64,000 bases of DNA from Maniola hyperantus. Lineage: Eukaryota > Arthropoda > Insecta > Lepidoptera > Nymphalidae. The notes below the pieces were generated by a model. It saw nothing but the letters and a program-made list of their open reading frames with translations. It ran no database searches and was not told the DNA's origin. Location: positions 6,909,439-6,973,438 of the forward strand of contig NC_048561.1 of the NCBI RefSeq assembly GCF_902806685.2, given 5' to 3'. Positions 28,788 through 39,384 of this stretch are shown in pieces; within the stretch, counting starts at the first letter, position 1; each line of letters starts with the position of its first letter. The position numbers and the translations under genes were made by a program.

Positions 28788-31700
28788 ATGGTTTTAAAAT
28801 GTGTTCTTGTGTTGTTTATGTTTGTTTGCATTGCGAAGTGCTTGAAAAGAGGTGCGTACTTGATAATAACTGGTTATACGTGAACGATAAGTTAAATGTT
28901 TTCCTTATAATATGAAGACGCCTTAGTTCTATAAATTAATCTACACATTTATTACCTAGGTATATTGTAATATCTATATATATAAAAGGAAAAGGTGACT
29001 GACTGACTGACTGACTGAATGACTGACTGACTGACTGACTGACTGACTGACTGATCTATCAACGCACAGCTCAAACTACTGGACGGATCGGGCTGGAATT
29101 TAGCATGCAGATAGTTATTATGACGTAGGCATCCGCTAAGAAAGGATTTTTTAAAACTCAACCCCTAAGGGAGTAAAATAGGGGGTTTAAATTTATGTAG
29201 TCCACGCGGACGAAGTCGCGAGCATATAAGCTAGTGTATTATAAAAAGATTTGCCCTGACAGACTGACTGACTGACCTAGCGCCTACGGAACTTTTTTTT
29301 TATTTTTAGGGTTCCGTACCTCAAAAGGAAATACGGAACCCTTATAGGATCACTTTGTTGTCTGTCTGTCTGTTTGTCTGTCTGTCGGCCTGTCAAGAAA
29401 CCTACAGGGTAGGTACTTCCCGTTGACCTAGAATGATGTTTGGCAGGTAGGTAGGTCTTATAGCAGACATTCGGGGAAAGAAAAATTTGAATTTAGGGTT
29501 ACATCACACAAAAAAATTAAATTGTGATCATGAACTAATAATTTTTTTATTAATTTTCGAAATTAGAACTGTAAAATAAGTTCTATATCAAGTGGCGTAC
29601 CATATGAAAGGTCTTCACCTGTGCATTCTAAAAAAAAATTTTTATTTATTTTTATGCATCATAGTTTTTGAATTATCGTGCAAAATGTCGGAAATAGTGC
29701 GGAACCCTCATTGCGCGAGCCTGACTAGCACTTGGCCGGTTTTTTTATAGACTAGCGCTTGGCTGCAATCAATGCAATGCAATCAAAAAAATCATTCAAC
29801 CTGTCAAAATTCCAAATTTTTACCCCCAGCGTTTTAGGCTATGCGTTGATATATTATAGGTAATATAAGTTTTTAGTCAGTCAGATAGGTCTTCATTTCC
29901 CCAAATTGACAGGCACAGACAGACGAGGTACCTACCTACCTACTAAGTAGTTTAATTTTTCTTTCTATTTCAGGTGATCCCTGCCAATTTAACAATACAG
30001 CCGGCATCTGCAAATCTATCAATGATTGCCCGGTCGCGAGGAAAATACTTTATGAAGACGAGAGGAAACCTCCTGTAAGACTCGTTATTTTTTACACGAC
30101 ACACAAAAGTTTTCGATTTAGTTTGTCTAAAACATAGGTCTAAAAAGAAAATATTACAACATCGATATAAATGACAAGATATGGTCAACTGTCAAGCGAA
30201 CAAAATTTTTCACGGTGTAGAAACCAAATAAATCAGCGCCACCTCTTAGATAGGTACCTACCTTAGATGAATGACTACTAATGAACGACCCGTTTGAAAT
30301 CCAGACGTGCGCGTCACTGAGGTACAAACACACTTTCATATCAGTACCCTTATTATAATCAGTACCCTTATTATAATCAGTACCCTTATTATAAATGCGA
30401 AAGTATGTTTGTTTGTTGGTTTGTTGGTTTATTAGTTGTTGGTTTGTCCTTCAATCACGTCGCAACGGTGCAACGGATTGACGTGATTTTTAGTATGGGT
30501 ATAGATAAAGACCTGGAGAGTGACATAGGCTACTTTTTATCCTGGAAAATCAAAGAGTTCGCACGGGATTTTTAAAAACCTAATTCCAAGCGGACGAAGT
30601 CGCGGGCATCAGCTAGTTTATAATAAGGGTGCTGATTCTGATTTTTTTTTTGCCGACGCTATGTTCTTATTTCAGCTGACGTCACGCCGATGTTTTTTAG
30701 GTTTTTAACAATCCCGTGGGAACTCTTTGGTTTTCCGGGATAAAAAGTAGCCTATGTCACTCTCCAGGTTCTTAACTATATAACTATACCCTTGCAAAAA
30801 ATCAGGTCGATCAGGACAAACCAACAAACCCATAAACTAACAAACAAACACTTTCGCATTTAAAATATGGGTAGTGGTACCGGGAAAACGTCTTTTTACT
30901 TATGGTTGTGCTTAATTCTAGATGTGCAGATGGGAGGGCGACCTGAGGATAGTCTGCTGCCCCACCGATGACGTATTCTACAGAACTGGAATCTTCAGGA
31001 AGTACTTCTTCGATTCTAACCATGGCATCAAGCGGTCTAAGGATATGGTATTTATTTTTTACACTACACACAAAAGTTTTCGTTTTAGTTTGTCTAAAAA
31101 GAAAATATTACAACATCGATAAAGCTAGCCTTATCTAATTACTATATAAATCATGACCGCGTGGAATGGTGCCAAGAATACTGGCTGCATTTCCGCGCTG
31201 GACAGCCAGGCTTATCCGTTGCGCAAAAAATGAGCCAGCCCTTCTGGGCTATTAATCGCGGTGAAATGTCTCGTAAAAAATTTTTAGCACTAAGATATAA
31301 ATGACAAGATCATATGGTCAAGCGAACATAATTTTAGATACTAATTAACGACCCGTTTGAAATCCAGACGTCACTGAGGTTGCATTGGTGTATAAGCACC
31401 ACTGAGTCGTTGCCATTTTGTTTGTTCAATGGCCCTGTCCATACGAAGTAATATATAAGTCAATGGTGTTTTCTACAGACCTGTCGCTACAACGGCGCGC
31501 AGCCTCTGCTATGCTGCCCGAAGACGAGCGAAGTAGAGATGCCTCCTGAACCCAGCGGCTGTCCCAAGCTGAACAGACCTTCACTGAACACGAATGGACA
31601 GCATTTTGCTTGGCTGAGTATGCAATTCCTTTATTTAAAAGAGTTTCTTGCTGGTTTTTTTCGGTAGGAACGGCTTTCCGAACTAAAAAATAAATAAAAT

Positions 31701-34700
31701 AATGATTTTATAAATTATTATCTTTAAAAATGAATTCTAGCCCCATAAACTACCGCTATACAAAAAAATCACTTCAATTTATTACTACAGTCCAAGACTC
31801 AATTAACGACCTTGTTTAGTTTAACACAGCCAATAGTTAAGATAGAGGCTTCTTTAAAGGACCATTCAGAGGACGGTGCGGTGTCATATTCAACCTTTAT
31901 GCAATGCATTAAGGTTGAATATGACACATGCCGTCTGAATGGTTCCTTAAAGAAGCCCTTATCTTGACAGCTATGAACGTCAATGTTGAAGACGTAGGTC
32001 CTCGGCTTCGCCTCGTCCTTCCAGTATTACTCGGCCGGCAATTGCTTTATTTTCGGCCTGGACTCTAGTAATGTACTATTTTTCAACCGCCGAGTTTCTT
32101 TGCTGGTTCTTCTCGGCAGGAAAGGCATTCCGAACCAGTGGTAAATGTAGTTGACGATTCAAAAGTACTTGTAAAAGTTTTATTGAATATATATTTTTTC
32201 TATTGAATAATTTATTTATTTCAGAATGCCTCGACTACCAGCAGTACTTCAACAAGTGCGTGGCCAAAGCCGGCAACCCGCACGAGTACACCAGAGTGGA
32301 CACCTGCGGGAGGGACACCTTCCGCATCGCGGGAGGCACCGAGGCCAACCCTATGGAGTTCCCGCATATGGTGAGACTTACTATCAGCAGTACTTCAACA
32401 AGTACGTGTCCAAAGACGACGTGATCTCCCCACTGCCACTTCAGCTGGCTGATTCCTTCAGCTATGTCGGTCACACTGGTTCTCCTACGGATTTCCTCTT
32501 TACGGATTTTGTCCCTCAGAGAGATACCCAACATACCCGCTTCATTGCTCGCTGAGCAACTTTGAACTTGTGGACAAGGCCAACTGTCAGTGTCCACGTC
32601 TCAGCCCCATACATCATCACAGCTAGGGCACACTCATTAAAAACTTTCGTCTTTAGGCTTTGGGGTATCGATGAATTAAAAAGACTTGACGCAATTTTCC
32701 AAATGCTGCCCAGCTCAGCTGTATTCTTCTGTCAGCTTCCTTGTCGAAGTTGTTTCTACCGAGTTGTATTACTTTTCCTAGGTAGTTGTATTCTTGAACA
32801 ACTTCGATGCTGATTTGATGGTTCTTGACTGGTATAAATACTTAGGACTATTTATTGAATCAACCGATCAGCCTGTTTGCGTCCACTGCTAGACATAGGC
32901 CTCCCCAAGAGCGCGCCACCACACACGATCCTCCGTCTTCCTCATCCACCCGCTTCCCGCTACCTTTTTAAGGTCGTCAGTCCAGCGGGTCGGAGGTCCG
33001 TAGGAGAACCAGAGTGACTGACATAGCTCAACGGATTAGCCAGCTGAAGTGGCAGTGGGCAGGCCACGTCTGCCGCAGAACCGATGGCCGCTGGGGCAGA
33101 CGTGTTCTGGAGTGGAGACCGCGTATCGGCAAGCGCAGTGTGGTACGACTTCCAACCCGGTGGATTATACAGGGTTACAGGAAAAAAGGAGCCCGACTCG
33201 CACTTGACTGATTTTATATTACCTTTTGACCTCATTAAAAATAATCTTAACTATTTTGCATTAAACTCGTTTTTACATTGATTCTGATTTAATTCTTTAG
33301 CAATAGCATTTGTTAGAATTTTCTACCTGGTCTCTTTGTTGTGTAATTTTTTCTTGATTTTATGATTTTTTTTATAATTTTTTTGTACCAATGGATAGCT
33401 AACGAAACGTAGATGTTTTTAAAATAATCCGCAGGATAAGTGCTATAGTAATTTTTACAGAAAATTTGCAAGTTATTCAAAGAATTAAATTTAAAAATCG
33501 AAAACTTGTACAGTTTTTGGGCTGTAATTTTAAAATGCTTGAAGATTTTTTTAGTTTTATAACTGTTTATTATTACCAAGGATATGTACTAGCAAGAAAT
33601 AAAAAAAAATCTGCTGAAATACATTGTTCCTTTTTTTTATTAATTTTTAAAGTGGCAAACACCCTTTTACCAAGAAAAAAAAATAAAAAAATGAATAACT
33701 CGAAAACGATACACTTTCGCATAAGCACTTTAGGGGTCGTTTGATAGCTAATGTCCTGTACTATAACCCCTTACCGGGATCGTGTCCTCTTTTTCTGTAA
33801 CCCTGTATATTATGGCTTTTATTTAAAATGTTTTGTTCTTGCAGGCAGCGCTGGGGTGTCGTAACGCGGTGCCCACCGAGGAAGAAGACGTGGTTTGGAT
33901 CGGCGGGGGCTCTCTTATCAGCGAGAAGTACATCCTGACGGCAGCACATGTCCTGGTCTCCCCTACACAGTAATTAAACTTTATACGCGGCGGCGCGCGG
34001 CGGGTGATAACGTATCTCACGACAGGCTTGCGACAGACGTAAATCTCGCGATCATTTCTGTCAAACGTCCGGCTTGAGAGAGACAGCAATAGCCGAAACG
34101 CAAAATAAGAAGAAGAAGAGAGACGGAAAATGAACTGTCGCATTGTTACTGCTGTCGCGTTGCTGTCGCTACTGCAACGTTTTACGTAATCACCCCGCCG
34201 GACGATGAAATGAAATGAAATGAAATTATTTTATTTATGGTATAAGTCCCGCAAATTGCTAATACATCATTTTGACGTCAGCCAAAATAAAAATATACCA
34301 TCAGCTCGAAACTGCAGTCTAGTGCTGACGTCACTAAAATGGCGGCTACGCGCATTAGCAATTTGCGGGACTTATACAGTCATGGATGGGTCCCTTTCAC
34401 ATTTCGCCATTTATGTATGGCGTGCAAATTTTTTGTGGTTAACGTAGAAACTGATTAAGGATATTTTTTAGGGTTCTGTATCTCAAAAGGAAAAAGGAAC
34501 CCTTATAGGATCACTTTGTTGTCTGTTTGTCTGATTATCCGTCTGTCCGTCTATCTGTTGTGTCTGTCAAGAAAACCTATAGGGTACTTCCCGTTGACCT
34601 AGAATCATGAAATTTGGCAGTTAGGTAGGTCTTATAGCACAAGTCGAGGAATAAATTCGAAAACCATGAATTTGTGGTTACATCACAAAAAAATGTGTTC

Positions 34701-37700
34701 AGGAAAAACTTTATTTAATAAATCACATACAGGGTGTAACCAGAACGCTGGCATTTACCAATAAATTGACTATTATTATGGTACCTACAAATTTGTATTT
34801 ATTTAGCTACCGATTACTTACCTAAGTATATATTTTTATTCTAAAAAATTTTTTTTTTTCAGTGGTGTCATACAATTCGCACTATTGGGAACAGTCAATA
34901 AGTCAGACACGCAAAATGGCGCCCTCCACAACATAGTGCGAAGAATCCCCTACCCTACCTACCATGTCGGCTCACTGAACTATGACATAGCACTCGTCGA
35001 ACTGGAGAGACGGTAACTAACTATCATTTATCACATTGTATCAACACAAAATGGCGCCCTCCACAACATAGTGGAACAATCCCCTACCCTACCTACCATG
35101 TCGGCTCACTGAACTATGACATAGCACTCGTCGAACTGGAAAGACGGTAACTAACTATCATTTATCACATTGTATCAACACAAAATGGCGCCCTCCACAA
35201 CATAGTGGAACAATCCCCTACCCTACCTACCATGTCGGCTCACTGAACTATGACATAGCACTCGTCGAACTGGAGAGACGGTAACTAACTATCATTTATT
35301 ACATTGTATCAACACAAAATGGCGCCCTCCACAACATAGTGGAACAATCCCCTACCCTACCTACCATGTCGGCTCACTGAACTATGACATAGCACTCGTC
35401 GAACTGGAGAGACGGTAACTAACTATCATTTATTACATTGTATCAACACAAAATGGCGCCCTCCACAACATAGTGGAACAATCCCCTACCCTACCTACCA
35501 TGTCGGCTCACTGAACTATGACATAGCACTCGTCGAACTGGAAAGACGGTAACTAACTATCATTTATCACATTGTATCAACACAAAATGGCGCCCTCCAC
35601 AACATAGTGGAACAATCCCCTACCCTACCTACCATGTCGGCTCACTGAACTATGACATAGCACTCGTCGAACTGGAAAGACGGTAACTAACTACCATTTA
35701 TTATATTGTATCAACACAAAATGGCGCCCTCCACAACATAGTGCGAAGAATCCCCTATCCTTCCTTCCTATTTTTTTAAATATTATAGTTTTTTTATTTA
35801 TTTAATATATATATATAATATATCTTACAATTCTGAAACAATCCTATAACATATTACAAAGTAGATTTATAGTATTGTATCATACACACCCTCATGTAAT
35901 GCGAATAAAGGATTTAAAAAAAAAACCAGCCAAGTGCGAGTCAGGCTCGCGCAACGAGGGATCCGTACTACAGTCGTATTTTTTCGACATTTTACACGAT
36001 AGTTCAAAAACTATGATGCATAAAAATAAATAAAAATCTGTTTTAGAATGCACAGGTAAAGACCTTTCATATGATACCCCACTTGATATAGTTATCTTAC
36101 TTCGAAAATTGAAAATACTAATCATTAGTTCATGACCACAATTTACTTTTTTTTGTATGATGTAACCATAAATTCACGGTTTTCAGATTTTTCCCCCGAA
36201 TGTCTGCTATAAGACCTACCTACCTGCAAAATTTCATGATTCTAGGTCAACGGAAAGTACCCTGTAGGTTTCTTGACAGCACCGACAGACAGACAGACAG
36301 ACAGGCAACAAAGTGATCCTATAACGGTTCCGTTTTTCCTTTTGCGGTACGGAACCCTAAAAAACTGAATTTGAAAATTTCCCAGGGTACGTTTCTCGGA
36401 GTTCATCCGGCCAGCGTGCCTGCCCGTCCCCCGGAGGGAGGTGGAGGGTGACAGGATCATCGCTGGGTGGGGGGAGACTGGGTCGCGGGCGCGAGCTGAA
36501 CTACTGCTGACTGTAAGCTTGAATATCTGCCCTCTAGGGACCGCGGATTTGCTCGCCGAAAATATAAACCCTTTTTACTCTCTATCCCGTGGGAATTTCG
36601 AAGAATCCGGCTTAAAGATGCAAACGATTAACGCGAAGGATTATTTTCTTCTTTATCCATACTTATACTATAATATTATAAATGCGAAAGTGTGTCTGTC
36701 TGTCCGTCTGTCTGTCTGCTAGCTTTTCACAGTCCAACCGCTTAACCGATTTTGATGAAATTTGGTATAGTGATAGCTTGCATCCCGGGGAAGGACATAG
36801 CTTGTCCGCCCGTTCCCCGGAGGGAGGTGGAGGGTGACAGGATCATCGCTGGATGGGGGGAGACTGTGGGTCGCGGGCGCGAGCTGAACTACTGCTGACT
36901 GTAAGCTTTGAATATCTTCCCTCTAGGGACCGCGGATTTGCTCGCCGAAAATATAAACCCTTTTTACTCTCTATCCCGTGGGAATTTCGAAGAATCCGGC
37001 TTAAAGAATCAAACGATTAATCCGAAGGATTATTTTCTTCTTTATATATGTTACGGGTAAAGTTGGAAGTTGAAATAAACTTAGGTTCACCCGGGTATAC
37101 TTAGTTATTACCCAAGGTGCTTGGGTAATGTCCAAATAATAATCTTTAATCTTCTTAATATATAAAAGGAAAAGGTGACTGACTGACTGACTGATTGACT
37201 GATCTATCAACGCACAGCTCAAACTACTGGACGGATCGGGCTGAAATTTGGCATGCAGATAGCTATTACGACGTAGGCATCCGCTAAGAAAGGATTTTTG
37301 AAAATTCAACCCCTTAGGGGGTGAAATAGGGGTTTGAAATTTATGTAGTCCACGCGGACAAAGTCGCGAGCATAACCTAGTGAAAAATAAGTTTTAATTC
37401 GGAGTTTACCCATACTCACCTAGGTCTACCCAATGCTTACTTTTGCGCGTGAGGAGTAACTTTTTATGGATTATACCTATTTTATAACTCTTTTTTCAGG
37501 CACAGTTACTCGAGGACAATTCTCTATGCAGCAACAAGTTCGAGGGGAAGAGCTTCACGTGGAATGGTGAAGCCATGATATGTGCTGTGGGCACCAAGGC
37601 CACCACCAAGCCCCACCACGCTGACTCTTGCAAGGTCATCATCATCATCAATGACTAATATTCCCCTTTCGTCTCCAACTAAGCGTCAAGCTTGAGCTAG

Positions 37701-39028
37701 GAGTAAGTACGACAATAGTGCAACGGGCGGGGTTTGAACCGTCGACCTTTCGGTTTTCAGTCCACTCCTTTACCGGTTGAGCTATTGAGGCTCTAAGGCA
37801 TTGTAATATGGGCTGCATTGTAATATGGGCCTTTAAAAGTAGTTTCAATAACTGCAAAGTGTCGCTACTAGATGGCATTAACAGTCGCTTCAGTACTGAG
37901 TGCACATACATATCTATCATATCACAGAGCCTCAATAGTTCTACCGGTAAAGGAGTGGACTGAAAACCGAAAGGTCGACGGTTCAAATCCCGCCCGTTGC
38001 ACTATTGTCGTACCTACTCCTAGCACAAGCTTGACGCTTAGTTGGAGAGGAAAGGGGAATATTAGTCATTTAACATGGCTAATATTCTTTATTAAAAAAA
38101 AAAAACACAATTTTCGTCACTGGCAGTAAGCGAAACCGTGGCCGAGTGGTCAAGGCATCGAGCGCGAACCCAGAAGATGCAGGTTCGATTCCTGCCGGTT
38201 ACGCTATTTTTGATATGTATTTAAAATTATCACCATGATCAATCCATCGCCGGCGCATTTGTCTATCATCATCACCCAATCGTGTCACACTGTGATTCGT
38301 TGGGAAGTGCGAACTCATGGGTTTTTTAGGGTTCCGTACCTCAAAAGGAAAAACGGAACCCTTATAGGATCACTTTGTTGTTTGTCTGTCTGTCTGTCGG
38401 TCTGTGAAGAAACCTACAGGGTACTTCCTGTTGACCTAGAATCATGATTTTGACATGTAGATTGTAGGTAGGTCTTATAGCAGATATTCGGGGGAAAATC
38501 TGAAAACCGTGAATTTGTGTTTATATCACACAAAAAAATTGTTGTCATGAACTACCTATTAATTAGGATTTTCAGTTTTCAAAGTAAGATGACTATATCA
38601 AGTGGGGTATCATATGAAAGGTCTTCACCTGTGCATTCTAAACCAGATTTTTGATTATTTTTATGCATCATAGTTTTTGATTTATCGTGCAAAATGTTGA
38701 AGAAATACGACTGTAGTACGGAACCCTCGGTGCGCGAGTCTGACTCACGCTTGACAGATTTTTTCTCCGGACATACGGAACCTTTTTATGGAAAACTTAA
38801 TTTAGGTTTTTATGTTTACAGGGCGACAGTGGCGGCCCCCTAATGGCGTTAATGAAAAACATAAAATGCAGTTACTCAGTAGAAGGCATCGTATCCAAGG
38901 GTCCCACGATGTGTGGCCAGGGGTACCCCGGGGTCTACACCAGGGTCTCATATTACCTAACCTGGATTTTGGATAACGTTTGGCCAGAATTGCAATCAGA
39001 AAATTTCAAAAATCATTTTCTGGTCTAG
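28788..39028 (+). CDS. CLIP-domain serine protease B (snake-like, CLIPC type), ten exons
   Basis: Paralog of protease A in head-to-head orientation. Coding exons: 28788-28851, 29974-30074, 30922-31047, 31479-31617, 32225-32370, 33845-33969, 34863-35012, 36386-36512, 37500-37634, 38822-39028; about 439 residues in one spliced frame. Intron phases match A throughout, and exons 1, 3, 7 and 10 have identical lengths (64, 126, 150, 207 nt). Signal peptide MVLKCVLVLFMFVCIAKC; CLIP cysteines in DPC, GIC, NDC, MC and VCC; a second half-CLIP TCRYNGAQPLLCCP in exon 4; activation site TFR/IAGG; catalytic His in TAAHV, Asp in NYDIALVEL, Ser in GDSGGP; Asp189 in ADSCK. Cys42 and Cys58 are again absent (GGGSL, AAHV). 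The exon 9 donor is the weak GTCATC, formed at the edge of a SINE tail. Exon 7 is followed by a donor-bearing tandem array, and exon 8 has a downstream partial copy. Substrate and pathway cannot be read from sequence. Confidence 0.86.
28970..29235 (+). mobile_element. Helitron-like repeat, GACTGACT type, in intron 1 of protease B
   Basis: Complete copy with about 13 GACT-like units and terminus GCATATAAGCTAGT. Confidence 0.78.
29307..29745 (-). mobile_element. GGGTTCCGTA element, in intron 1 of protease B
   Basis: Complete: TTTAGGGTTCCGTACCTC to CACTTGGCCGGTTTTTTT. Confidence 0.72.
30338..30616 (+). mobile_element. Helitron-like repeat, GCGAAAGTGTG type, in intron 2 of protease B
   Basis: Complete copy ending GGGCATCAGCTAGT. 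The first 17 bp (CAGTACCCTTATTATAAT) are repeated three times at the 5' end. Confidence 0.72.
30700..30875 (-). mobile_element. Helitron-like repeat, GCGAAAGTGTG type, inverted relative to its neighbour
   Basis: Minus-strand copy only about 80 bp from the previous plus-strand copy, so the two can form a stem in the protease B pre-mRNA. Confidence 0.6.
31834..31971. mobile_element. Foldback MITE in intron 4 of protease B
   Basis: Arms of about 60 bp with GGCTTCTTTAAAGGACCATTC and TGTCATATTCAACCTT, mirrored around GCAATGC. Confidence 0.75.
32388..32425 (+). repeat. Duplicated fragment of exon 5 of protease B
   Basis: About 36 bp, starting just 18 bp after the exon 5 donor, repeats the CAGCAGTACTTCAACAAG part of exon 5 (YQQYFNKCVAK) with a few changes. 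An RTE-like fragment follows directly. Confidence 0.7.
32426..32840 (-). pseudogene. RTE-like LINE remnant in intron 5 of protease B
   Basis: Reverse strand encodes YLGKVIQL, MMYGAETWTLT, LRDKIRKEEIRRRTSVTDI and QLKWQWGDHV with breaks; coding part only. Confidence 0.7.
32868..33172 (-). pseudogene. Head-to-head RTE-like LINE fragments
   Basis: 32868-33003 is a minus-strand 3' end (GTCCACTGCTAGACATAGGC). 33003-33172 is a plus-strand piece (VTDIAQRISQLKWQWAGHVC). The junction at about 33000 is an inversion breakpoint. Confidence 0.6.
33997..34204. mobile_element. MITE in intron 6 of protease B
   Basis: Short arms CGGCGGGTGATAACGT / ACGTAATCACCCCGCCG. It starts 27 bp after exon 6. Confidence 0.55.
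34243..34374. mobile_element. 132-bp MITE with TA duplication, copy 1
   Basis: Arms TAAGTCCCGCAAATTGCTAA at both ends, with TA at 34241-34242 and 34375-34376. This suggests a Tc1/mariner-type origin. In intron 6 of protease B. Confidence 0.75.
34941..35757 (+). repeat. Tandem array of exon 7 of protease B (134-bp unit, repeated splice donor)
   Basis: After the true exon 7 (34863-35012) the 3' two thirds of the exon plus 33 bp of intron repeat with period 134 bp. Copies of the donor GACG/GTAACT lie at 35147, 35281, 35415, 35549 and 35683, followed by a partial sixth unit to 35757. The extra copies have no 3' splice site in front and carry a 1-bp net deletion (GTGCGAAGAA to GTGGAACAA), so they are unlikely to code. 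Near-identity between units suggests recent amplification. Confidence 0.93.
35920..36362 (+). mobile_element. GGGTTCCGTA element, 24 bp before exon 8 of protease B
   Basis: AAAAACCAGCCAAGTGCGAG to TACGGAACCCTAAAAA. It ends just upstream of the exon 8 acceptor, so the branch-point region may lie in the element. A truncated copy lies at 34468-34700 in intron 6. Confidence 0.7.
36803..37040 (+). repeat. Second partial copy of exon 8 of protease B with its donor
   Basis: Repeats 36405-36660 with few changes: CCCCGGAGGGAGGTGGAG, the GWGE region, LLLT and donor GTAAGC. It lacks the acceptor and the FSEFIRP start. It has a 2-bp insertion (GACTGTGGGTCG) that breaks frame. A Helitron fragment (about 36665-36800) separates the copies. 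Confidence 0.85.
37152..37381 (+). mobile_element. Helitron-like repeat, GACTGACT type, in intron 8 of protease B
   Basis: Complete copy; the terminus is CATAACCTAGT rather than CATAAGCTAGT. Confidence 0.72.
37635..37795 (-). mobile_element. tRNA-derived SINE, type C, abutting exon 9 of protease B
   Basis: The minus-strand copy's repeat tail (plus strand TCATCATCATCATCA) begins at the second base of the exon 9 donor. AAGG occurs at both borders and may be the target duplication. Confidence 0.75.
37926..38105 (+). mobile_element. tRNA-derived SINE, type C, inverted partner of 37635-37795
   Basis: AGAGCCTCAATAGTTCTACC to GGCTAATATTCTTTATTAAA. It is separated from its inverted partner by 130 bp. 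Confidence 0.77.
38132..38203 (+). tRNA. tRNA-like pseudogene or SINE head
   Basis: A-box-like TGGCCGAGTGG and B-box GGTTCGATTCC with a good T arm (GCAGG/CCTGC) and an acceptor stem GAAACCG/CGGTTAC with one mismatch; TTTTT follows. The anticodon arm does not fold properly, so a functional tRNA is unlikely. Confidence 0.4.
38328..38765 (-). mobile_element. GGGTTCCGTA element, in intron 9 of protease B
   Basis: TTTAGGGTTCCGTACCTC to TTGACAGATTTTTTC; ends about 55 bp before the acceptor of the catalytic-serine exon. Confidence 0.7.
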
Positions 39029-39066
39029 AAATAATTTCTGAATTGGGTCTCCAATTTTTTTATTAT

Positions 39067-39384
39067 TTTATTATAAACTAGAATAAAAATAATGACGTAA
39101 ACTGAAAAAAAAACTAATTAAATCGATCAAATAACAAAAAAGTTCAAAGCATTTAAATATAATTCTGATTAGACAGAGATAGCGATACAGCAGTTTGACG
39201 TCACACCTACTAATGCCATAGTAGCTTCGTGCGGTTTCATACAAATTTTCGTTTTGCGAGAAAGGGATAGAAGACCCTCCCACTCCAAAATTAAAATGCC
39301 TGTGCCTGTAACTTTGTAAATCTTTGTTGAATTTTAATAATTTTTTCAGCGTACGTCATTATTTTTATCCTAGTTTATAATAAA
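39067..39384. mobile_element. 318-bp MITE with about 45-bp TIR just downstream of protease B
   Basis: TTTATTATAAACTAGAATAA...AATGACGTA mirrored at the right. It begins 39 bp after the stop codon and so probably lies in the 3' UTR. Confidence 0.78.

Noticed and set aside
36665..36722. Sequence between the two exon 8 copies of protease B as an extra exon.
   Set aside because: It matches the 5' part of a Helitron-like repeat (GCGAAAGTGTGTCTG).
38132..38203. A working tRNA gene.
   Set aside because: A and B boxes are good, but the anticodon arm does not form and no anticodon loop is credible. Listed only as tRNA-like.
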